From Phalacrocorax aristotelis (taxonomy: Eukaryota; Chordata; Aves; Suliformes; Phalacrocoracidae), in assembly GCF_949628215.1 (NCBI RefSeq), contig NC_134311.1, forward strand, positions 57,272,205 through 57,336,204: DNA of 64,000 bases. Reading direction: 5' to 3'. Position numbers and translations under genes: made by a program. Positions 44,364 to 64,000 of this stretch are shown here, piece by piece. The notes beneath the pieces are model-generated. The model had not been told where the DNA came from and ran no database searches. It was given only the letters and a program-made list of their open reading frames with translations. How positions within the stretch are numbered: the first letter of the stretch is position 1; each line of letters begins with the position of its first letter.

Positions 44364-47300
44364 CTACATCTTTCTAAGCAGAGGTTTGGCCAGATCCCAT
44401 ACAATACAAGAGTTGAGCTGTTCAATGGAGCTTATGTTGGAATTTTTTCTGATGTGGTATTTGTTCTTGATTGTCTGCAGAGAGATAAATTCGATTAGGT
44501 TTGCTCTGTTGATGAAGTTACACTATTCCAGCTCACCCAAGGCTTGGTGGTCAAGCCATGCCCACCCAAGCACACAAGACCAGTTCATGGCTGGCTCCTG
44601 CCACTTTGGCAAGATAAAGATCTTTAGCTGAAATGAACAGCTCTAATCCAAGTCTGACAGCAGTGGCTGCGCCACTTCAGCCAGGTTCAGAGAACCACAT
44701 ATTGATACTAACCACACATACTCATCACCTGCACTGTGTGATTCTTACCAAATGCTTTGTAATGCCCTCATTCACAAAAATTATGTTCTTCGCCAGGTGC
44801 TGCATAACTGGGAGAAGGTCACTCTCCGTGTAAGAGATGGAGTGCTGCACAGTTAGTTCCTGAAAGGGAAGGGAAGTAATTAGAGAAGCCTACTAGCACA
44901 ATTTCCAGTAGGCTGGGTTCTTTGTCTCCTGTTGGTCTTGGGCAATTGCAGTGTCCTGTCTCACAGGAGTCAGATAACAGTTACAGCCCTACTTCTGTCC
45001 TAGTGTAATGGGCCATGGGGAGACAAGAAAATACTAAGGTAGCACACAAGGGAAGCTGAAGGTGTACACTTGGTCCGGAGTGGCCTTTTAAGCCAGTGTA
45101 CAGGAACACTGAGTCCCAACCTAAGGGGTGGTCTGACAAGCATGACTTACCCATGCACATCCATCGAGGAGTTTCATAGCCAAACAGAAAGCAGCCGCAG
45201 CAATCTTTGATGGAGGGAAGTGAACCATTTCATAGTCAATAATGGACAACTCCATCAGATACTTGGCCAAAACGTGGTGTTCAAAGTCCACCTGCAGTAT
45301 CAGAGTTGAGTATTGGCTATATCCAAGGCAAGAGCATCCTGTCAAGCCTTTGTTTAGTCAAGCAGGAAGAAATACTTCCTTAGCGAACATTTTCAGAGCT
45401 ATAGGCTTGAAATTCAAGTGGCTTAATCACAAGAGCAGTTCTGAGGTGTATTAGGCAGCTCATAGCCCAGGATCACTCGTTTTAGTGGCAGTCTAGCGCC
45501 ACCTGCAGTACCAGGCAGACATTTTAACTCTGGGTTTTGGGTGGGTTAGGCTCACACGACTGAAAGCAGACAAACAAGACCCATTTCTACATGGGAGATA
45601 GGTCTCAACCAGGCTCAGTTGCTAAACTGTTGCAGTACTCTAAAGTTCTGAACCATTTTAACAAGCTGCCACAGTCACGTATTGCATTGTCAGGATGCAG
45701 TAACACCCATTACAGTAACACCCATTCTCAGCATTACCTTAGCAACCCTTGAAGTTCTCCTTAGGAAGTGCAGAGGGAGAGGGCGACCCAGAGCAAAGTT
45801 CAGTGCTTGCAGGATCTTCACCTCCATCTGGCAGATCTGGAGCGTTGTGTAAGTATTATCAGTCACATAGGCAAAGTCTCCAATATGTGGGGGATATATC
45901 TCTTCATATTTGCTGGCAATGAACATAGCTGTGACACCAACGAGCTGCAGCATCCTCTTGGAAATAATGTTGTCCTGTATTCAAAAGCAGTAGAGATTTT
46001 ATCTAAATTACTTGGCTAAGAACACAGCTTTTCAAGGTAGCCCAGGTAAGGCTTGTTTTAAAGCAGGATGGTCATACTGGCACATACAGAATAACTGTGT
46101 ATCATCTGTTACCTCTGTTGGCACCTGCTGGGGTATTAGAAAGCTTTGAGATCAAATCAGGGAGAGGAGCAAGCAGTTTCGATATATCGAGTCACTGTTC
46201 ATAGTTGAGAGGGTTATGTGGTACATTCAATTCAACACCAAATGCCCTTTGTTGGTCAACCATATTTTGTTCAGGGTAACATGTATAACCATGTATGGTG
46301 TTACTGATCAGTGCTCTTTGTGCTTTATCTTAGGGGAAAAGCACTGACTGACACTGGATGAGATGCACTCACCTGTAGGAAGCGATCAATGATACCAACT
46401 GACATGAACAAGGTCTCTGCATGGAGTTTGAATTTAATCTGTACTTGCACAAGCCAGTCTATTAGTATAGCGCGCATGTTCCCAGTGATTTCCTGGCCGG
46501 CCAGGTATTCAGCTCTGACAGGTTGACTTTTCTGCATGGAAGAAATAGGGTTAATATATCTAGTTGCTTAGCTGAAGCATTTGCAATGCCTAGCCTCTGT
46601 TGCATCTTAAGGCTTATCGAGTTCAGTGCAAGCATAGCACATATGTATGTGTAAGGCCACAGGGCACAAGGTTTCCTTGTTTACTAGACATGGGCTAGAA
46701 GGAGTATGGTACTAGTACTACTGGTTGATAGGTGCTGGTTGCTAGACCCCTCTGTTATCAGTCAGCTTACTCTTGTATTTTAAGTTGAGGGATCACTTTT
46801 TAGTGCCTCAGGAAAACCCGTAAGTGAAAGTGAATACCAGCTCCAAGCCACAGCTATAATGGCAGGTTCAGCTCTAAGTGTCAGCAAGCCACCCCTTGCG
46901 GTTCTGACCTACTCCTACCAACCTCAAGCTCTTGCAGGTACTGGTAGATGTCCTTCACATAGTCATTGCAGAGTTTTGGATCCTCATCGTCTCTCTCATC
47001 TGTGTTTTCCACTTCAAGCAAGACATCCGAAAAAGCTTTACACAACACGGTCTCTAATGGGGCATATCCACGTATCTCCACGGAGACTGGAGATTGAGGC
47101 TCCAACTACAAGGAAATTTGGGATCAGCGCGGGCTCAGTAAAGGCTCCCGTGGGGCAAGCTGCACGCAGCAACCCCGCAGGGCAGGGCTGGGCTCGGCGG
47201 AGGGTGGGAGGGGGGCGGGAGTACACGGCCCCAAGCAGGGCTCGGGCGGTACCTGGCCTCGCATCGGGTCTGCCTTCGACCCGGGTCTGGCAGCACCCTT

Positions 47301-48170
47301 CAGCTTCCTCCCGGCATCCGTCTTCTGGGTGGCAGCGGGCCGGGTGCTCGTCTCCGGCCCGCGGCTCACCTGCATCGCCGCCTTGGTGGTGGCCCGAGTC
47401 TTCGGCTCAGCCACGCAGTTGCCGATGTCCCCCAGGGCGGTGCGGGACAGCGTCTTGCAGCTGGCCGCCTGCGCCTCGCGCTTAGCGGCGGGTAGCGCGC
47501 TGCCCCTCGCCGCGGCATCGTCCGTCTTGCGGGTGTACTGCGGGGAGCACGGTCAGCGGCGCCCGGGCGGGGCGGCACTGGGCCCGGGCGCCGCACCCCG
47601 CGAGTGGGAGCGTGGGCGGGGGAAATTCGGAGGTGAAGCCGTACAAACCGGGGCGCTGGGAGAAAGGGAACCGGGGGAGGGCTGCAGGCACCCCTGCCTC
47701 CCCGGCCCGAAACCAGTGGGCTGGAGAAGAGAAGCCCGTGGTAGGTTTGCACGGCTACACACCGCCGGAGCTGGAGGGTTTTAGATGCGGACCCGGGGGG
47801 TTGCACGGCTGCCCACCCCTACCAAAGCCCGGAGAATTTGTGGGAAGGTGGGCAGAACCGAAGAAGTGCCCCAGGAAAAGGAGAAGCGCTCACACGTACA
47901 CTGCCACCCTTCCCACCAAGAACAAACTGGGGTGAGTGGGAGAACTCGGGAGGGCTGCCCTGCTGCACCGCACTCTGCCCGCCGAGCCGGAGGGCTCCTG
48001 GGCAGGGAAGGAGGGAGCAGGACGCGGCAGGGTCGCACGGCCGCCCACAGGCCGCCCAGGCTGGGGTGAGGAAATAGCCCCCGACCTGCGGCGTGACACC
48101 CCTACCCTACCCCGTCCGCGCCTGGGCAGGCTTCGCTCCCCGTACGTACCCGAGTGACCCTGGATGCCAT
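44364..48170 (-). CDS. CCNB1: G2/mitotic cyclin B1
   Basis: Coding exons, 5' to 3': 48150-48170, 47253-47537, 46923-47105, 46373-46531, 45738-45974, 45151-45291, 44749-44859, 44364-44474, giving 415 residues (human 433). Cyclin B1 binds CDK1 to drive entry into mitosis and is destroyed through APC/C. Visible motifs: MASRVTR start, destruction box RTALGDIGN (39-47), the cytoplasmic-retention/NES-like [17 protein letters not shown] (about 122-138), and the cyclin box from [12 protein letters not shown] (about 182) through [26 protein letters not shown] and LAKYLMEL. Exon 1 encodes only seven residues before a GTACGT donor. The 3' end of exon 2 is uncertain: a GTGAGC donor at 47364-47369 would give 376 residues. 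I favour the longer form because it is closer to family length and adds a Lys-rich stretch like the human one. Cyclin B1 rather than B2 rests on the SLC30A5/CENPH neighbours as well as the sequence. Confidence 0.95.
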
Positions 48171-48560
48171 GTCAGGACAGCTGGAGAGGCTGAGCCAAGT
48201 GAGGGACTTCAGCCCGGCCGCCGCCAATTTAAACCTCTGAGCCGCCGCCGCTCATTGGCTGCCCAGCTGCCTCCCTATTGGCTGTCGGCGGTCCCGGTGC
48301 GTTCCCGTGGCGACCGTGGTGGGGCGGGACCCATGCGTGTGCGCTCCGCTGCCGGTTGGGCCCCTCCCCCTCCCCCCCCGCCGGGGGGCCCGGGTCAGCG
48401 GCAGCCCCCAGGCCCGCCGCCGCGCCGCCCCCGGGGGGCGCGGGGGTCCGACGGGCGCGGCGGTGGCGATCTGCCGCTACAGGCGGAACCCCCGGAAGAC
48501 AGCCCGGGACCCCGTACCCACGCTGCCCGCCCCACACCGCTCCCAGGGCGCTCCCCGCAG
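48171..48560 (-). promoter_or_regulatory. CCNB1: CCNB1 promoter: two CCAAT boxes plus CHR-like element
   Basis: Upstream of the CCNB1 ATG the minus strand reads, 5' to 3', CCAAT (48277-48281), CCAAT (48254-48258) and TTTAAA (48228-48233), about 60 bases before the ATG. The CCAAT boxes are 23 bases apart and the CHR-like hexamer lies about 25 bases past the second. Paired NF-Y sites followed by a CHR (usual form TTTGAA) bound by the MuvB/DREAM complex are the known layout of G2/M promoters including mammalian CCNB1. Sequence and spacing are seen; factor binding is inferred. The surrounding CpG island runs about 47120-48560. Confidence 0.65.
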
Positions 48561-51280
48561 ACCCGCCGCTTCTTAATACGCTTCCCCGCTTCCGACCAAA
48601 TTCGCTTTTTAACCAGAAAAGTCAAGACGCACTACGAAAAAGTTACTGAAAACACATTTATTTTTCCGTTATCATATACACGCATATTGCTTGCTGTTGG
48701 ATGCAAAATACATAGCGCCAGTTTGTTTTAAAACTTTGTTTCACCTTTGAAAGTGTTTTGTTGCAACTGCCTGCATACAAATCAGATGGCTAGACTAAAA
48801 ACTCCCCCACCGTGGTGTTCATGAACATATAAATCAACATATAAATCACTGTACCTGTGATTTGAAAAACACTGAAAAAAATTTGAAAAACAGTCCTAAC
48901 AGATCCTGTCGGGGCGTGTGTAAGGCTGAACCCTTCTTTGGAGGATTATTGCCAGATACAAGCTCTTGTTAAATGTTTATTGCCATCGTCTTCCTGTCAC
49001 GGTAGCAAGGAAAAACACTGTGCACGTGTGTTGGGTAACACACAAAAAGCTGCCAAATGCCTGTTAAGACGGAGGTTTTTCCCCGTCAGTGAAGTATCCA
49101 GGAACGAGCTGATCCTCGCTACCACCATCATCTAATGTGGTCCCAGCCACCTTAATTTGTTTCAGGTCCTGTTGCTAGCCGCTGAAGTAGGAAATTAGCA
49201 TTCACTCAAAGTTACAGCAAGCACAAAGGCTCTTCACTTATCTTAAGCTAACGATTTAAAAAGAAAGCATCACCCCTCTTTTCATCCATCTATCACGATG
49301 GGACTAATGCTCGCTTTGGTGAAACACTGACAGCTCCAGTAGAATCACCTCAAAGATGAGCGGCACATGTAAATATTAACCGAAGCTTTTTGTCTGAAAA
49401 TCGTTTACAAAACCAAAAGATCACCCTCTTTATAAGCTGAGTGTACTTGTAGCACTGTTAGTCAATGGACCTGAGGCTTCTGGAGGAGGCAAGGTGAGAA
49501 AAAACACTGCCAAAGGCATAAATTGGAAGAAAACAGGATCGAGCTTTGAGAACTTGGCTAGTTCTGCAGTGCTATCCCAAGAAATGAGGGACCGACATTT
49601 GTGTAGTCAATCTTCATTGCTCTATGTGAAAGCAGTGCAACTTTTAGAGACTTTCTGACCACAGTTTTTCAAGTCAGTCCTATACTGCAAACAGGGTGTT
49701 TTATCACAGCTGCAGATAGCATTTTATCAAAGCACTGGAGGAAGAGAATGGAATGCAAACTTCTTTAACAGTTACAAAAGAAACTATGCCGTTTTCTATA
49801 AACAGTCTCACCACAAGAGAAGCAGAACTGCTCAAGGACATTTCAGACTGTATTGCTGGTGAATCTGGTCTGATCATACAATTCCTACCCACTCTATCCT
49901 CAAATTCCACTAACATCAAGTCTGTTCTTTGTAATGACACCTGGGTACTGATCCTAAATGCCAGAACAAGGAAACAGTATGACAAGGTAAGACTGCCATG
50001 ATACATGGGATGATGAAAGACTCATTCTTGCTAACCACTGAATCGATTTGCTGGATTCCAAGGAAAACATTTAAGGGCTTCAGACAAGAAAAGGGGGCAC
50101 AGGAAGACTGTAAGCAGATGTAAGGATAACAAACTCTGAAGAAGTATGTTATTACCCTGTTCACAGGTTTTCAGTGAAGACAGAGATTTGTTTTCTTCAC
50201 AGTATTAAGACCCCAACACCCATAATTCTTTCTTAAAAACACTCTCTCCCTTTCCAGTCAAAAAGTCTCAATTTACAGTATGTTACAGCGACTTGCCAAG
50301 TCCCAGACTACTGGCACAGTTTGGCATTCTAAGCCTGGACTGCTTCCTTGGGCAATACACAGAGGTACAGCTGGCTACGGTACACCTGCAGCTGTGTCAT
50401 GGTGTTATGAGCAACATCAAATAAATGACAGAATAAAATATCTTGAAGAGGTGAAGTTAAGCTGAGTGCTAGGATGCTCACTGATTAATTACTTTAAGCT
50501 TCAAACTATGGCATTTGCAGTTATTCATACAAAAAGTACAAAAAAATTACTTTAGAGAGTGTTTTTTTGATTCTGAGTCTTCCCAGGAAACAGAAAACTG
50601 TCTGCAATTTCTTCCCCTCCCAATTTCTTACTGTTAACCTGTAGATTTCTCTCCCTAAAAAAATAATTTGATATAAATTTAAAATGGTGACATCTATTTG
50701 CTCTGATGCATTAAGTTTAGAAACCAGATTTGTATGCCAAGCCATAATATAAAAACTTTGAACTTCTATGATCTATCAAAGTGTACAAAAACCATGACTT
50801 CATGTTTTTTTTTCTCCCCATAATAAACGTGTAATTTTTTTTCAATCAAAGAGTCTTCAAGCTATGATTGAAAGAAAGAAAAATATTTTTCAGTTGATCA
50901 TGTTTGCATTTCAATATAAACTATTTCCATTTCCCACTGCTAACATGAAATTGTAATCATAATGTTCCATACTTAAGAGAAATTATGGAATATATCCGTG
51001 CTCATCCACAAGTTTCAAGACTTCTGTTTAATAAACACCAAGTACAGTATTTAAGATTTCCATTATTTTCACATATACAGCAAATGTTCACATCCATCTT
51101 ATTTCCTTTATAAAAGCATCTTGATTCAATTTTAATAAAGATAGTATGCTTAAAAAAAATTCAAATATATAGTACATTTGTTTCTGTACATGTATGTGCA
51201 ATATCTCCTGACAAAAGACAATATGAATATGGAATCCTACAGCTTCACCATTTTCACCTCCTTTGGCAAACACAACTTTG
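48561..51280. other. Intergenic region between CCNB1 and SLC30A5, with SLC30A5 3' UTR
   Basis: AT-rich and without a recognised gene. The last few hundred bases should be the SLC30A5 3' UTR. No AATAAA was found close to its stop; the minus strand has ATTAAA variants near 51128 and 51025 that could serve. An 83-codon plus-strand frame at 49753-50001 has no recognised motif and no supporting context. Confidence 0.55.
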
Positions 51281-51282
51281 TA

Positions 51283-64000
<12,718 letters not shown>

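Noticed and set aside
47329-48731. Many overlapping 70-210 codon frames on both strands near CCNB1 exons 1 and 2
   Set aside because: CpG island composition yields long chance frames. None has recognisable motifs except the CCNB1 exons themselves.
49753-50001. 83-codon plus-strand frame between CCNB1 and SLC30A5
   Set aside because: No recognisable domain, no Kozak or promoter support, and overlapping frames of similar length on the other strand.

Overview
The window is host nuclear DNA from a vertebrate, almost certainly a bird. Five protein genes lie head to tail on the minus strand, read from the right edge leftwards: SLC30A5 (ZnT5; its 5' exons lie beyond base 64000), CCNB1, CENPH, MRPS36 (KGD4) and CDK7. 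This is the order and relative orientation known at human 5q13.2. Avian origin is inferred from the CR1 LINE tails, LTRs of a type widespread in birds, short introns and the compact gene spacing. In birds this block is expected on the Z chromosome; that is background knowledge, not something the sequence shows. I built the gene models by joining exons at splice sites and comparing with remembered human proteins. All four complete models keep one frame from ATG to stop.

Layout. Bases 1-10044 hold no recognisable protein gene: a CpG-rich, promoter-like block sits at the left edge and one CR1 tail at 8.4-8.6 kb. CDK7 (12 coding exons) spans 10240-30054. Its introns carry a short two-LTR endogenous retrovirus fossil (16.2-17.9 kb), a CR1 tail (18.7-18.9 kb), a solo-LTR-like fossil (22.1-22.7 kb) and an old CR1 fragment (about 25.3-26.0 kb). 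MRPS36 (4 coding exons) spans 30953-36113, CENPH (9) 37123-43808, CCNB1 (8) 44364-48170, and SLC30A5 (11 coding exons visible) 51283-63250. A second LTR related to the 22 kb one lies inverted in an SLC30A5 intron (52.5-53.1 kb). CpG-rich promoters mark the starts of CDK7, MRPS36, CENPH and CCNB1.

How the genes relate. Three serve cell division: cyclin B1 is the CDK1 partner that drives mitosis, CDK7 is the catalytic subunit of the CDK-activating kinase that phosphorylates CDK1-cyclin B as well as the RNA polymerase II tail, and CENP-H belongs to the inner kinetochore. MRPS36/KGD4 belongs to the mitochondrial 2-oxoglutarate dehydrogenase complex, and ZnT5 moves zinc into the early secretory pathway. 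Spacing is tight: about 0.2 kb from the CENPH poly(A) signal to the MRPS36 start, and about 0.46 kb from the CCNB1 poly(A) signal to the CENPH start.

The strongest unusual signals are in SLC30A5: an intron with textbook minor-spliceosome (U12) 5' and branch sites, another with a GC-AG splice pair, and a histidine-rich zinc loop bracketed by direct repeats 120 bases apart. I saw nothing that looks like an undescribed biological system.
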